Below are positions 22,890 to 33,200 of a stretch of 64,000 bases of DNA, one piece after another. Every line of letters begins with the position of its first letter. Positions within the stretch are counted from its first letter, which is position 1. Source of the DNA: Candidatus Solirubrobacter pratensis (lineage in GTDB: Bacteria; Actinomycetota; Thermoleophilia; Solirubrobacterales; Solirubrobacteraceae); NCBI RefSeq assembly GCF_000425945.1, contig NZ_AUEK01000018.1, forward strand, positions 1 through 64,000, in the 5' to 3' direction. Both the position numbers and the translations under genes were made by a program. The notes under the pieces are model-generated. The model was given only the letters and a program-made list of their open reading frames with translations, was not told where the DNA came from and made no database searches.

Positions 22890-25258
22890 GACGATCTGAG
22901 GATCGGCCGCCCCTGGCTGAGCTTGAGCGCCGGCGTCAGCGCACCGCTGTAGCGCAGCACGAGCATCGCGCGGTCATCGACCGCGCTGCCGGCCTGGAAG
23001 TCGCGCAGCGCCGCGTCGACGCGCTCGAGGACGTCCTGTGGCGTGGGACCCGCGTCGCGCATGATCGCCATCAGCCGCTCGTGGCCGAAGCGGTCCGCGG
23101 CGCCCGGCGTGTCGGTGACGCCGTCGGTGTAGAGCATCAGCGTGTCGCCGGGCGCGAGCTCGAGTGTCTCCTCTTCGCCCTGGAACTCGCCGAGCGCGCC
23201 GAGCAGCACGCCGTGATGGCCGACCTCGCGCACCTCGCCGTCGCGTCGCAGCAGCGGACGCGGGTGGCCGCCGGCGGCGATCGTGGCGCGGGTGCCTTCG
23301 ATCAGCACGCACACGAGCGTGACCGGTGACAGGCGCGGGAGGCCGAGCAGCACGTCGTTGACGAGGCGCAGCACGGACGCCGGGCGCGGGTCGAAGCGCG
23401 CCGCCGTGCGGACGGTGTGGCGCACGAGCGAGGTGAGCGCGGCGGCCGAGATGCCCTTGCCGGTGACGTCGCCGAGGAAGACGAGCTTGCCTTCGCCGGC
23501 CGCCGGGGTGATGTCGTAGAAGTCGCCCCCCACCTCGGCGCCGCGCTCTCCCGCCTGGTAGGACGCGGCGGCCTCCCAGCCGGGCGTCGCGGGCAGGCGC
23601 TCGGGCAACAGGCTCGCCTGCAGCGTCGCGGCGACGTGCGCCTGCTCGCGGTACAGGCGCGCATTCTGGACCGCGGTCGCGGCGCGCAGGGCGAGATCCT
23701 GCGCGAACAGGAAGTCGTCCTCGTCGAACGTGCGGCCGCTGTCGGACGACACGAGCGTGATCGCGCCGAGGGTCTCCTCCCCCACCCGCATCGGCACGAT
23801 CATCACCGCGCGGATGCCGATCTCCCGCAGGGCGCGCAACTGCTCAGGGTCCGTCACCTCCCGCTCGAGCAGGTCCGGCGGCAGGTCGGGGAAGAGCTCG
23901 GCGTCGCCGCCCTTGAGCACGCCGGCGACACCGTTGGGGGCGAGCGGATCAGGCGGGAAGCGGCGGCGGAACTCCTCTGCCATCGCGACCTTGGCCGGGT
24001 CCACGTGCGCGAGCGCGACCTGCTCGATCTCGCCGTGCTCGCCCGGTAGGTCGACGGCGCACCAGTCCGCCAGCCATGGGACGGCGAGCTGCGCGACCCG
24101 CTGGAGCGTCTGCTCGTAGTCCAGCGAGGACGCGAGCAGCTGCCCCGCCTGCGCGAGGAAGCGCTGCCGGAGCTCGGCCTCCTTGGCCTGCGTGACGTCT
24201 TCCATGATGTTGACGGCGTAGGTGCGGCCGCGGTCGTGCAGCGCCGTGGCCTTCGTCAGCAGCCAGTACGCGCGACCGGTCTCGCGATCGACGGTGCGGG
24301 TGAGCAGCGGGGCCGCGGTTTGGCCGTGGACGAGCCGGCGCCCCGGTAGCTCCTCCACCCCGACCGGCTCGCCGCTCTCCTTGGCGATCGTGAAGCGCTT
24401 CGCGAGCTCGCCGGGGCGCGCGGCGAGGACGTCCTCCGGGGTGGAGCGGCCCAGCAGATCGGCGGCCGCCTGGTTGGCGTAGACGGTCTGACCCCCCTCG
24501 TCGTGGACGGTGACGGCCTCGGCGAGCGTGCCGAGGATCCCGTCGAGCCGGGCCTGCGCCGCCCGCAGCTCGCCGACGAGGCGGACGTTCGCGAGCACGA
24601 GCGCGACGCGGCCGGCGAGGATCTCGAAGAAGGCGACGTCGTGCGCGGTGTAGCCGGGCTTCTCGAGCGCGAGCACGCCGAACGTCGTGTCAGCCGACTT
24701 CAGCGGGATCGTCGCGCCGCTGTCGGCGACGAGTTGCGGCTCCCCCCGCTCGAGCGTCCGCCGCGCTGGATCGGCCAGCGCGGAATCCTCCGGCGCGGGG
24801 AGCTCGGGCAGCTCGATCCAGCAGGCGGCGGCGATCGACGGGACGAGGGCGCTCCGGATGCCCGTGATCGCGGCGTCGTGGTCCTCGGTGCCGGAGAGCC
24901 GCCCGACGGCGGCGAGGACCTCCATTCGAGCGCCCTGCTCCCCGGCGCGGCCGAGGGCGCGGGCGGCGAGCGTCGCGAGCGTGCTTCCGAGCGCGACGAT
25001 CGTGATCCGCGTCAGGTGATCGAGCGAGCCCGCATAGTGGTTCCACCACCCACTCGCGATCGCCAGCCCGAGGGCGAGGACGGCCGTGATCGCGACATGG
25101 CGCCAGTTCCCCGCGATCGCGAGCGCGAACGGCGCGAGCACGAACGCGCTGGTGAGCGCGATCTCGCTGCTCACGTTCGCGTCCACGACGCCGAGCGCGA
25201 GCTCGAACGCGATCGCGAGCGCCAGCGCGCCCGTCTGGACGGGGCGATCTCTCTCCAC
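22886..25258 (-). CDS. Membrane sensor phosphatase: GAF-PAS-GAF-SpoIIE (PP2C)
   Basis: A 790-aa signalling protein. Several membrane helices occupy about 10-110, followed by a GAF domain (about 115-235), a PAS domain (about 240-370, ILGTLAEAVTVHDEGGQTVYANQAA), a second GAF (about 375-545) and a C-terminal SpoIIE/RsbU-type PP2C phosphatase (about 560-775). Metal-binding motifs include EVGGDFYDI, LGDVTGKG, and DTLMLYTDGVTDT; the last aspartate is in AVDDRAMLVLRY. Such enzymes dephosphorylate anti-anti-sigma factors to release alternative sigma factors. The target is not in the window. Confidence 0.9.
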   Translation of the reverse strand: MERDRPVQTGALALAIAFELALGVVDANVSSEIALTSAFVLAPFALAIAGNWRHVAITAVLALGLAIASGWWNHYAGSLDHLTRITIVALGSTLATLAARALGRAGEQGARMEVLAAVGRLSGTEDHDAAITGIRSALVPSIAAACWIELPELPAPEDSALADPARRTLERGEPQLVADSGATIPLKSADTTFGVLALEKPGYTAHDVAFFEILAGRVALVLANVRLVGELRAAQARLDGILGTLAEAVTVHDEGGQTVYANQAAADLLGRSTPEDVLAARPGELAKRFTIAKESGEPVGVEELPGRRLVHGQTAAPLLTRTVDRETGRAYWLLTKATALHDRGRTYAVNIMEDVTQAKEAELRQRFLAQAGQLLASSLDYEQTLQRVAQLAVPWLADWCAVDLPGEHGEIEQVALAHVDPAKVAMAEEFRRRFPPDPLAPNGVAGVLKGGDAELFPDLPPDLLEREVTDPEQLRALREIGIRAVMIVPMRVGEETLGAITLVSSDSGRTFDEDDFLFAQDLALRAATAVQNARLYREQAHVAATLQASLLPERLPATPGWEAAASYQAGERGAEVGGDFYDITPAAGEGKLVFLGDVTGKGISAAALTSLVRHTVRTAARFDPRPASVLRLVNDVLLGLPRLSPVTLVCVLIEGTRATIAAGGHPRPLLRRDGEVREVGHHGVLLGALGEFQGEEETLELAPGDTLMLYTDGVTDTPGAADRFGHERLMAIMRDAGPTPQDVLERVDAALRDFQAGSAVDDRAMLVLRYSGALTPALKLSQGRPILRSS

Positions 25259-25273
25259 TCAGGGGGATCGTAT

Positions 25274-25795
25274 TCAGCGAGCGGCGTCGCCGAGCAGACG
25301 TTCGACCAGCATCGTGTCCTTCCATTCGCCGTCGAGACGGCCGTGGCGCCGCTGGATGCCGACCTCCGTGAAGCCTGCTGAGCGGTGAAGCGCCAAGCTC
25401 GCGTGGTTGGTCGTGAATACCCGGCTGGTGAGCTTGTAGTAGCCGGCCTGCTCGGCGGCGGCCGCGAGCTCCTGGAGCAGGAGCTTGCCCACGCCCCTGC
25501 CGCGGGCCTGCGGGTCGACGTAGATGCCGTGCTCACCGATCCCGGCGTAGGCCTTGCGGACCGAGTACGGGCTGAGGCGGGCGAAGCCGAGGATCGTGCC
25601 GTCCGAAGCGGTGGCGACCAGGAACGGCCGGCCTTCTTCCAGCCACGCCGCGACCTCCTTGGCCGAGCGCGCGTGCGTCTCGAACGTCGCCTGGCGCTCC
25701 GCGATCCCGTGGTTGTAGATGGTCGCCACCGCGCTCGCGTCGTCCGCAGTGGCGGGACGGACGTGCACGGCGCTCGGCATGGGTGCCGACATCAT
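25274..25795 (-). CDS. GNAT acetyltransferase, phosphinothricin/ArsN-like
   Basis: A 173-aa GNAT protein of the Pat/ArsN type: VRPATADDASAVATIYNHGIAERQATFET at the N-terminus, acetyl-CoA loop DPQARGRGVGKLLLQEL, and HRSAGFTEVGIQRRHGRLDGEWKDTMLVERLL at the end. Members N-acetylate phosphinothricin, methionine sulfone or arsinothricin; the real substrate cannot be read here. It follows the phosphatase region in the same direction (starting 15 bp upstream of the phosphatase gene). Starts at 25795, 25792 or 25780 are possible. Confidence 0.85.
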   Translation of the reverse strand: MMSAPMPSAVHVRPATADDASAVATIYNHGIAERQATFETHARSAKEVAAWLEEGRPFLVATASDGTILGFARLSPYSVRKAYAGIGEHGIYVDPQARGRGVGKLLLQELAAAAEQAGYYKLTSRVFTTNHASLALHRSAGFTEVGIQRRHGRLDGEWKDTMLVERLLGDAAR

Positions 25796-25847
25796 AGGTG
25801 CGGCGGCGTCAGGCTAATGCTGTGGTCGAGGTCGAGGCTGGAGCCGG

Positions 25848-26564
25848 TCAGCCCGCCGCGGCGAGCGGCGGCGTTGGCCCGAGGACCCGCTCGATCTCCT
25901 CGAGCGCGCGCTCGACGCGGCCGATCTCCGCATTGAGCCGCTCCCGCCGCGCGCGGATGGCGCCGAGGTCGTTCCCGTGCGAGATCGTCAGCTCGCGAAG
26001 CTCGCGCTGCAGGCCCTCGAGCGTGGCACGCAGGCGCGCGCCGGCGTGGCGGTCGAGCTCGTACACGCCCGCGCCCGAGCCGCGCCTGACGACGGGCGAC
26101 CGCGAGAGCTGCGTGAGAAAGACGGCGAGCGGGTCCTTGCCGGCGATCTCGTGGCCGGCGTCGACGAGCAGCGCGAACCAGTCGCGGTAGTGCAGCGCCT
26201 CCCCGGCGTCGCGCTCGATCAGCGCGCGGACGGCGGCCTCCCGGATCTCGGGGCCGCGGAGGCGCCGGCCGGCGCCCTCCTCGCGATCCCGCGCGCGATC
26301 GCCGCGCCCCGCGTCCTCGCCGCCCTCCCCCGCGCGGTCGCCGCGCGCCGTCACCGCGTCTCGCCGGCTCTCCGCGCCAGCTCCCGCCACCCGGTCCAGG
26401 AGTGCGCGGCGCTCGTCGATCTCGGCCAGGCCGCGCTCGATCCGTGCCAGCGCGCGGCGGAGCTCGTCGGCCTCCTCTGCCATCCGGGCGCGATGGCGAT
26501 CGAGCTGGTCGCGCTCGGCGGCGACGGCGCGCAGGAGGCGGGTGGAGGGCGCTGGGGCGGGCAT
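25848..26564 (-). CDS. Coiled-coil protein with central HARE-HTH domain
   Basis: A 238-aa protein. Residues about 8-65 and 180-230 are heptad-rich coiled coils. Between them is a HARE-HTH-like winged helix (IREAAVRALIERDAGEALHYRDWFALLVDAGHEIAGKDPLAVFLTQLSRSPVVRRGSGAGVYEL), a fold found in restriction enzymes, RNA polymerase delta subunits and chromatin proteins. The linker (70-105) is highly charged. No catalytic domain is attached and no restriction genes lie nearby. It may act as a DNA-binding or nucleoid accessory factor. Confidence 0.7.
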   Translation of the reverse strand: MPAPAPSTRLLRAVAAERDQLDRHRARMAEEADELRRALARIERGLAEIDERRALLDRVAGAGAESRRDAVTARGDRAGEGGEDAGRGDRARDREEGAGRRLRGPEIREAAVRALIERDAGEALHYRDWFALLVDAGHEIAGKDPLAVFLTQLSRSPVVRRGSGAGVYELDRHAGARLRATLEGLQRELRELTISHGNDLGAIRARRERLNAEIGRVERALEEIERVLGPTPPLAAAG

Positions 26565-26798
26565 CGAGGCGGTCCCGGTTCTACACCTCCGGCCGGATCG
26601 CCCCTGTGCACAACGTGTTCATACGCGCGGTGGTGTGGTGCACGAGCGCCACGTAGGTGTTCACAGGTCTGTCGACAAACACAGCGGTTCGCCGCAAAGA
26701 GCGGGCATTTCGCGTCGGCAGCCACGATTCCGTCCGACCCGTGCGAGACCGTGTCCGGTCCTACGCGTGACCACGTAGCACTCCGAAGGAGCCCGCCG

Positions 26799-27038
26799 AT
26801 GCCCCGCTCAACCCGCCGCCGGCCACCCGCACCGCGTCCACGTCGCCGGCGTCCGGCGCCCCCGCCCACCAGCCTGTTCGACACGTTCGGTTCGCCGCAG
26901 GAGGACGCTTCCCTGCTCGAGGACCTCGTCGCCCTCGTCGCGCTCGGCCTGCTCGAGCAGCGCACGTCGCCGGAGGGCACGGTGTTCGCGCTCACCGAGC
27001 TCGGCTACCGTACGCCGGCCTCGCGCGACGCGGAATAG
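26799..27038 (+). CDS. Small basic-then-acidic hypothetical protein
   Basis: A 79-aa protein. The first 22 residues are Arg/Pro-rich; the rest (about 25-79) looks like a small winged-helix-like or helical module (SLLEDLVALVALGLLEQRTSPEGTVFALTELGYRTP). An AAGGAG lies 9 nt before the ATG, which supports it as a real gene. It may be the first gene of a short plus-strand unit with the DUF2277 gene 18 bp downstream. I do not recognise the family. Confidence 0.6.
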   Translation: MPRSTRRRPPAPRPRRRRPAPPPTSLFDTFGSPQEDASLLEDLVALVALGLLEQRTSPEGTVFALTELGYRTPASRDAE

Positions 27039-27056
27039 CCCCGTACGATCGGGGGC

Positions 27057-27326
27057 ATGTGCCGCAACATCCGCCAGCTCCACAACTTCGCTCCGCCGGC
27101 CACCCCTGAGGAAGTCCACGACGCCGCGCTGCAGTACGTGCGCAAGATCAGCGGCTCCACGAAGCCCTCGCAGGCGAACGCGGCCGCGTTCGAGCGCGCC
27201 GTCGAGGCGGTCGCGGCGGCGACGCGGCAGCTGCTCGACGAGCTGATCACCGCGGCGCCGCCGAAGAACCGCGAGGAAGAGGCCGCCAAGGCCCGCGCTC
27301 GCGCGGCGGCCCGTTACGCCGCGTAG
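27057..27326 (+). CDS. DUF2277 family protein
   Basis: An 89-aa protein matching DUF2277: it starts MCRNIRQLHNFAPPATPEEVHDAALQYVRKISG and ends in a helical, Ala/Arg-rich tail. The family is common in actinobacteria and plant-associated bacteria and has no assigned function. It lies 18 bp after the small gene at 26799 and converges on the TauD-like gene. Confidence 0.85.
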   Translation: MCRNIRQLHNFAPPATPEEVHDAALQYVRKISGSTKPSQANAAAFERAVEAVAAATRQLLDELITAAPPKNREEEAAKARARAAARYAA

Positions 27327-27360
27327 CTAGAGGCGAAAGCGCTCGCGGCGGCGCCGGACT

Positions 27361-28392
27361 TCAGCTCTTGCAGCCGGCCGCGTGGCGGCCGGTCCACTCC
27401 CACTCCACGCGGCGCTTGCCCGCGGCCGCGTCGAGGCGGGCGTTGTTGTAGGCGAGCCGGTAGAGCCGGTCCTCCTTGAGCTCGCGCGGGAGGGCGTCCG
27501 GCGCGAGCTCGGTGCGACCGTGGAGCCACTCGCGGTCGTTGACGAAGTAGCCCTGGCCCGGCCCCAAGGGGACCTCGATCGCGGCTTCCCGCAGCGCACG
27601 GCGGACCCTGTCCGTCCACGGATGGTCGCCGTACAGCAGGCCGTTGAACTGCTCGAAGTAGTCGCACTCCCCCGCCTCGACCCGCGCCTCCGCCATCTCG
27701 GCGCGTACGTCCGCGGGGACGCCGGCAGCCGCCGCGATGCCCCACATCTCGTCCATCGGCAGCAGCAGCGACGCGCCCTGGGCCGCGACGACGTGGTTGA
27801 AGACGTTGAACAGCAGCGCGGGGATCCACATGTCCGCATGCAGCCCGAACGAGCCGTCCTCATCCCCGGACTGGCCCGTCGGGGCTGCGATGGCCGAAGA
27901 CTCCTCGCCCGAGATCGCCGCGAGCGCGGCGCGCAGCCAGCCGAACAGGTGCAGCGCCCCGCCGGCGCCGGGGCCGTCGAGCATGCCGGTAAGGATCACG
28001 GCGTCACCGGGCGGAAGCTCGTAGTGGTACATGCCGCGCGCGAAGTCGAGCATCTCGCGCCGCAAGCCTCCGTCGAGGATCTCATTGACCGGCACGTGCC
28101 ACGTGAGCGTGTAAAAGGTGTGCCCTTCGTGCCCGGTGCGCAGCTTGGTCCACGCGACCTTCGCCCGCATCCACAGGGGCAGCGGCTCATAGGAGACACG
28201 CTGGACGGGCCGCATGGTCCGCGCCTGCTCTCCGAACCGCCGCAGGAGCGGCCGCCATTCCTCACCCCACGTCGCGTGAGGAAGTACCGCTCCAGTGTCG
28301 GGCTCGGCGGCGACGAGCACGGGTGGAAGGGATGAGCTGCCGGTATGTGTCGTGCCAACCGTGGCCAGTGATGCCATCACGCCGACCAGCAT
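27361..28392 (-). CDS. TauD/clavaminate synthase-like Fe(II)/2-oxoglutarate oxygenase candidate
   Basis: A 343-aa protein of unknown role. An HxD pair in FGLHADMWIP (about 185) and a distal His in VNDREWLHGRTEL (about 300, with the 2-oxoglutarate-anchoring Arg two residues later) match the H-x-D...H-x-R pattern of TauD-like oxygenases. The middle of the protein (NVFNHVVAAQGASLLLPMDEMW) fits a double-stranded beta-helix. Overall similarity to named enzymes is low. It stands alone between convergent genes and recD, so substrate is not suggested by context. Confidence 0.5.
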   Translation of the reverse strand: MLVGVMASLATVGTTHTGSSSLPPVLVAAEPDTGAVLPHATWGEEWRPLLRRFGEQARTMRPVQRVSYEPLPLWMRAKVAWTKLRTGHEGHTFYTLTWHVPVNEILDGGLRREMLDFARGMYHYELPPGDAVILTGMLDGPGAGGALHLFGWLRAALAAISGEESSAIAAPTGQSGDEDGSFGLHADMWIPALLFNVFNHVVAAQGASLLLPMDEMWGIAAAAGVPADVRAEMAEARVEAGECDYFEQFNGLLYGDHPWTDRVRRALREAAIEVPLGPGQGYFVNDREWLHGRTELAPDALPRELKEDRLYRLAYNNARLDAAAGKRRVEWEWTGRHAAGCKS

Positions 28393-28426
28393 CGGCAGCG
28401 GCGGTGAGGTGTCGGTAATGCATCGG

Positions 28427-30202
28427 TTAAACGCCGTCCCACAGGCGCGCGCCGAGCCCTGAGGCGCGCGCGACCGGCCGCTCGACCGCCGCGCGGACCG
28501 CTTCCTCGGTCCCGGCCAGGATCAGCCGCTCCTGCGCGCGCGTGACCGCGGTGTAGAGCAGCTCGCGGGTGAGCACGCGCGAGCTCGGGTCCGGCAGGAG
28601 CACCGCCGCCGTGCGGTACTGCGAGCCCTGGCTCTTGTGCACCGTCATCGCGTACACGGTGTCGATCGCCGCGAGCCGGGTCGGCGGGAGGGCGAGCACC
28701 TCGCCGCGACGCTCGAACGCCGCGGCGATGCCTTCACCGGCGGCGACGATCACCCCGGTGTCGCCGTTGTAGAGGCCGAGCCCATAGTCGTTCTCGGTCA
28801 CGAGCAGCGGCCGGCCGGGGTACCAGCGCCCGCGCGCGGCGAAGCCGTCGACCGCCTCCGCGAGCCAGCCTTCGATGCGGGCGACCCACGTGCTCACGCC
28901 GTACGCGCCGCGGCGGTGGCCGCACAGGACACGGAACGCGCCGAGCGCCGCGATCGCCTCGGCGCTCGCGCCCGCCGCGGCCGCCTCGATCACCGCGCGT
29001 GCCGCCGCGACCGCCTCGTCGCGCACCGGGGCGAGGGCCTCCGGCACGGCGGCGACGTCGACCGGGAGCCACGCGATGCCGTCCGGCGCGCCTTCGAGCG
29101 TCTCGATGACGGCATCCGCGTCGCCTGCCCGCACCGCCTCGGCGAGCTGCGCGATTCCGGCACCGAAGCGGTGGACGCGCTCGAGCACGACGATGCCCGG
29201 CCGCCCGGGCCGCACGATGTCGCCGAGGACGGCGCCGGCCTCGATCGACGCGAGCTGCCCCGGATCGCCGACGAGGATCAGCCGCGCCTCCGGCCGCACG
29301 GCCTCGACGAGCCGGGCCATCAGCGAGAGCGAGACCATCGAGGTCTCGTCGACGATCACGACGTCGTGCGGGAGCCGGTTGCCGCGGTGATGACGGAAGC
29401 GGCTGTGGCTCCCCGGACGGCGGCCGAGGAGGCGGTGCAGCGTCATCGCGTGGAGATCCAGCAGGCCCGTGGCGCCGAGCTTGCGCGCCTCGTCGTGAAC
29501 CGCCTCCTCGAGCCGCGCGGCGGCCTTGCCGGTGGGCGCGGCGAGCGCGATGAGGGGAGCCTCGCGCGGCGCGGTGCCATCCCCGGGCGCGGCAAGCAGG
29601 GCGACGATCCTCGCGAGCGTGGTGGTCTTTCCCGTTCCCGGGCCGCCGGCGATCACGGCGAAGCGGCGCCGGGCGGCGGTCTCGGCCGCCTTGCGTTGGA
29701 GGCCATCCTCCGGGAACAAGCGCGCGAGCTCCGCTTCGCGCGCGCCCGGCTCCGGCGGCGCCTCGCTGAACCCCCGCAGATCGTCGGCCAGGCGCCGTTC
29801 CTCGCGCCAATAGCGGTCGAGGTAGAGCGCGCTGCCCTCGAGCCGGAGCGGACGGTCCTCGCCGACGAGCGCGCTCGCGGCGATCCGCTCCAGCCACTCA
29901 CGCGGCTCCGGCCACGGGAGCGCCGCGAGATCGACCGGCTCCTCGCCCTCGACAGCCGCCGTCTCGCGGATCGTGGCCAGGTCCACGTACACGTGCCCCA
30001 GCCGCGGCCCGCGCACGGCGAGCGCCGCGGCGAGCGCGACGGCTCCGCCGTCCTCGCCTGCCAGCGCGGCCAGCCTGACGGCGACGTGCACGTCGGCCGC
30101 CGCGAGCACCCCCGCTTCGTTGAACGCGCGCAGCGGCTCAGGCGCCCCGAGGACCCGGGCGGAATCGAACTCGTCGGCGCCGGGCACCGGCAGCGCGCTC
30201 AT
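28427..30202 (-). CDS. recD: RecBCD subunit RecD, 5'-3' helicase
   Basis: A 591-aa SF1B helicase. Walker A GGPGTGKTTT starts at 186; Walker B is in HDVVIVDETSMVS, followed by LVGDPGQLASIEAGAVLGDI. Motifs V and VI at the C-terminus read TVYAMTVHKSQGSQY and LLYTAVTRAQERL. The N-terminal 150 residues form the RecD interaction domain. The ATG overlaps the recB stop by 4 bp. With RecB and RecC it forms the dual-motor end-resection nuclease. I chose the start at 30202 because longer frames read into recB. Confidence 0.95.
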   Translation of the reverse strand: MSALPVPGADEFDSARVLGAPEPLRAFNEAGVLAAADVHVAVRLAALAGEDGGAVALAAALAVRGPRLGHVYVDLATIRETAAVEGEEPVDLAALPWPEPREWLERIAASALVGEDRPLRLEGSALYLDRYWREERRLADDLRGFSEAPPEPGAREAELARLFPEDGLQRKAAETAARRRFAVIAGGPGTGKTTTLARIVALLAAPGDGTAPREAPLIALAAPTGKAAARLEEAVHDEARKLGATGLLDLHAMTLHRLLGRRPGSHSRFRHHRGNRLPHDVVIVDETSMVSLSLMARLVEAVRPEARLILVGDPGQLASIEAGAVLGDIVRPGRPGIVVLERVHRFGAGIAQLAEAVRAGDADAVIETLEGAPDGIAWLPVDVAAVPEALAPVRDEAVAAARAVIEAAAAGASAEAIAALGAFRVLCGHRRGAYGVSTWVARIEGWLAEAVDGFAARGRWYPGRPLLVTENDYGLGLYNGDTGVIVAAGEGIAAAFERRGEVLALPPTRLAAIDTVYAMTVHKSQGSQYRTAAVLLPDPSSRVLTRELLYTAVTRAQERLILAGTEEAVRAAVERPVARASGLGARLWDGV

Positions 30203-33200
30203 GCGTCTCCCCCCGTGTCGAGCAGGTCGCTGATCGCCTCGACGAGCTCCCCTCGCGGCCGGAAGCCGAACACGCCGTGCGGCGAGCCGCCGGCCCCGGG
30301 CGTGTCGGGGCCGGTCATCCCGCGCAGGAACAGGTACGCGGCGCCGGCGAGGTTGCGGTCCGGGTCGTAGTCGCGCAGGCGCCAGCGCAGGTAGCGGTGC
30401 AGCGCCGCGAGATACAGCAGCGCCTGCAGGCCGTAGTGCGCGCGCTCCATCTCCGCGGCGACCGCGGCGGGACGGTAATGCCACGCGCTCAACTCCTCGC
30501 CGGGCGGTGCGAGCCAGTTGGTCTTGTAGTCGACGACGAGGAACTCGTCGCCGCGCCGGATCACGAGGTCCAGGCTGCCGGTGAGGTAGCCGCGCACGCC
30601 GTGGCGCAGATCGGGGTCGGCCAGCCGGGCGGCGTAGCCGTGGAGCGCGTCCCCGGGCGCCAGGTGCTCCCGCAGCACCGCGCCGAGCGCGGCCGGCGAG
30701 AACCGTCCCGCGGGCTCGTCGCCGCCGGCGAGCGGGAGCTCGAACGTGAGCTCGTCCAGCCGGTCGGCCCGCGCGACGTCGCGCAGGCGCAGACCGCCGA
30801 ACGCTTCGCCGAGCGGCGTCTCGATCGCGGCGCGAAGGCCGGCGACGACGACGCCGGTGTCGCCGATCTCGAACGGCCGCCGCGCCCGCACCGCCCCGAT
30901 CCCGCGCGCCAGCTCGGCGTCGAGGTCGGGCGCGGAGAAGTCGACCGCCTCGAGCACGCGGTGGACGAACGTGCCGACGTCGACGCCGGCCGGCATGGCG
31001 GCGAGGAGAGGGCGCGCGGCAAGGACGCCGGCGGGCGGCGACGCGGAGGCGGTGGCGGGCGGGGCACCGGCGTCGAAGAGCGTGGCAGCGGTCGCCGCGT
31101 CGAACAGCGTCGCGGTGGAAACGCCGCCGTCCGGCTCCGAGGAGGGCGCCGCCATCGCGGGCGGGAGGGCGGCCGTCGCGAGCGGCAGCCCGCCCACCGC
31201 GGCCGCGTCCTCACCGTCCTCGCCGGCCCCCGGCTCATCGGTCACGACGTCCACCTCCGGCTCGCTCGCCACGCGCGCCTCGTGCGCGAGCGCGGTGAGG
31301 TCGCTGTAGGAGGTCCGGCGCCAGCCGGCGTCGAGCTCGCGCGCGAAGTCGGCCGCGCGCAGCGCGGCCGCCGGCATCCGCTCAGGCTGCCAGCGCACCG
31401 GCTCGCCGCCCGCCGACGGCTCGACGGAGATGCACCCCGGCGCGGCGGACGCGAGCTCCTCGAAGCGGGCGATCGCGACCTCGTCGGAGGGGGTCGAGCG
31501 CCCCGCCGGCGCCACGTTGCCCTCGGCGTCGCGCGCGAACAGCAGGCGCCCGAGGGCGGAGTCGCGGCTGTCGCGCGAGCCCGCCCACCAGACCACCGCC
31601 TGGTGCTGCGCCCGCGTCAGCGCGACGTACGCGAGCCGGAGGTCCTCGCCGCGCTGCTCGATCCGGTGCTGCTCGGCGTGCACGCGGAACGAGGCGCCCT
31701 CCAGCCCGACGTCGACCGTGCGCCGGTCGCCCGCCTCCGGGTCGTGATAGGCGACCGGCACGCGCTGGGGGATGAAGCCCGGCTCCCACAGGAACGGGTA
31801 GTAGACGATCGGGAACTCCAGCCCCTTGCTGCGGTGGATCGTCAGCAGCTGCACCGCTTCTGCGTCGGACTCGAGCCGCCGCGAGCGCTCCTCGTCGCCC
31901 GTCTCCTCCTCCGCCGCCGCGATCCGGCGCCGCAGCCAGCCCGTCAGCGCCGTCGTGCCGAGGTGCTCGGCGGTCGCCGCCGCGTGCAGCAGCTGCGCCA
32001 CGTGGCGCACGTCCGTCAGCCGCCGCTCACCCCCGGTCAGCGCGAGCACGCGGGCCGGCAGCCCCTCCACCAGCGAGATCGTCTCGGCCAGCGACGCCAC
32101 GCCGCGCAGCCGCAGCACGCGCGCCCAGTCGTGCAGCCGCCGGTGGACCTCCTCCCACTCCGCGTCGCCGGCCGAGGCGACCCGCGCGGCGTCCCAGCCG
32201 AAGAAGCACGTCAGCGCCGCCGCGTGCGCACGGCGCGGGTCGGTCGGCCGCTCCAGCGCCTCGAGCAGCCGCAGCCACTCGATCGCGGGCCGCGTCCCGA
32301 ACACCGAGCCCGCCCCGTTGATGACCGCCGGGATCCCGGCGGCGTCCAGCGCTTCCCGCACCAGCGCCGCGTTGCGGTGCGTGCGCACGAGCACGGCGAC
32401 GTGCCCCGGCCGCACCGGGCCCGACCCCGGCGATGCGCCGCGCCGCTCCACGCGCGCGCCGGACTCCAGCAGCGCGACGAGCTCGTTCGCCACGTCGCGC
32501 GCGATGTGCTCGCGCGCGGCCGCGTTGCGCGCGTACCCCTGCGGCGTGCGCTCCAGCCCCTCGCGCGCGACGACGCGCACCCGCAGCGGCGCGCCCGCGC
32601 CCTTCAGCCGCGGCGCGATGTTCGCCTCGGCCGCCCGCATCGGCAGGTAGGCGATGTCCTCGTGCCCGAGCCGGGCGCCGCGGAACAGCGCGTCATAGGC
32701 GCTCAGCAGTCCCTGGTCGCTGCGCCAGTTCACCTGCAGCGTCGCCACCTTCCCGGCCGCGTGCTTGGCCGCCAGGTAGGCGTACACGTCGGCCCCGCGG
32801 AAGGCGTAGATCGCCTGCTTCGGGTCGCCGATCAGCACCAGCGTCGAGAACCCGCCGCCGAACGCACGCCGCATGATGTCCCACTGCACCGGGTCGGTGT
32901 CCTGGAACTCGTCGACGAGCACGACCTTGTAGCGCGCCTGCAGCCTCGTGGCGACGTCTGGCCCGCCCGTGCCCTTCAGCGCCTCGTCCAGCCGCGTCAG
33001 CAGGTCGTCGTAGGTCATCACGCCCGCGCGCCGCTTGCGCGCCTCCAGCTCCTCGCGCACGGCCTCGGCGAGCCGCCGGCGCATCGCGGGCACGCCGTCG
33101 GGGAGCGCCTGGCGCGGCTCGACCGGCGCCGCAGGATTCGCAACGGCCGCGCGGGCGATCGCGAGCGCCTCCGCGCGGTCGAACGCCGGCGCGCCCTCGC

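Noticed and set aside
26565..26798. SOS box or origin-like element in the divergent gap
   Set aside because: Several half-palindromes (GTTCACAGG, TGTCGACA) are visible but none fits the actinobacterial LexA box or a DnaA-box cluster.
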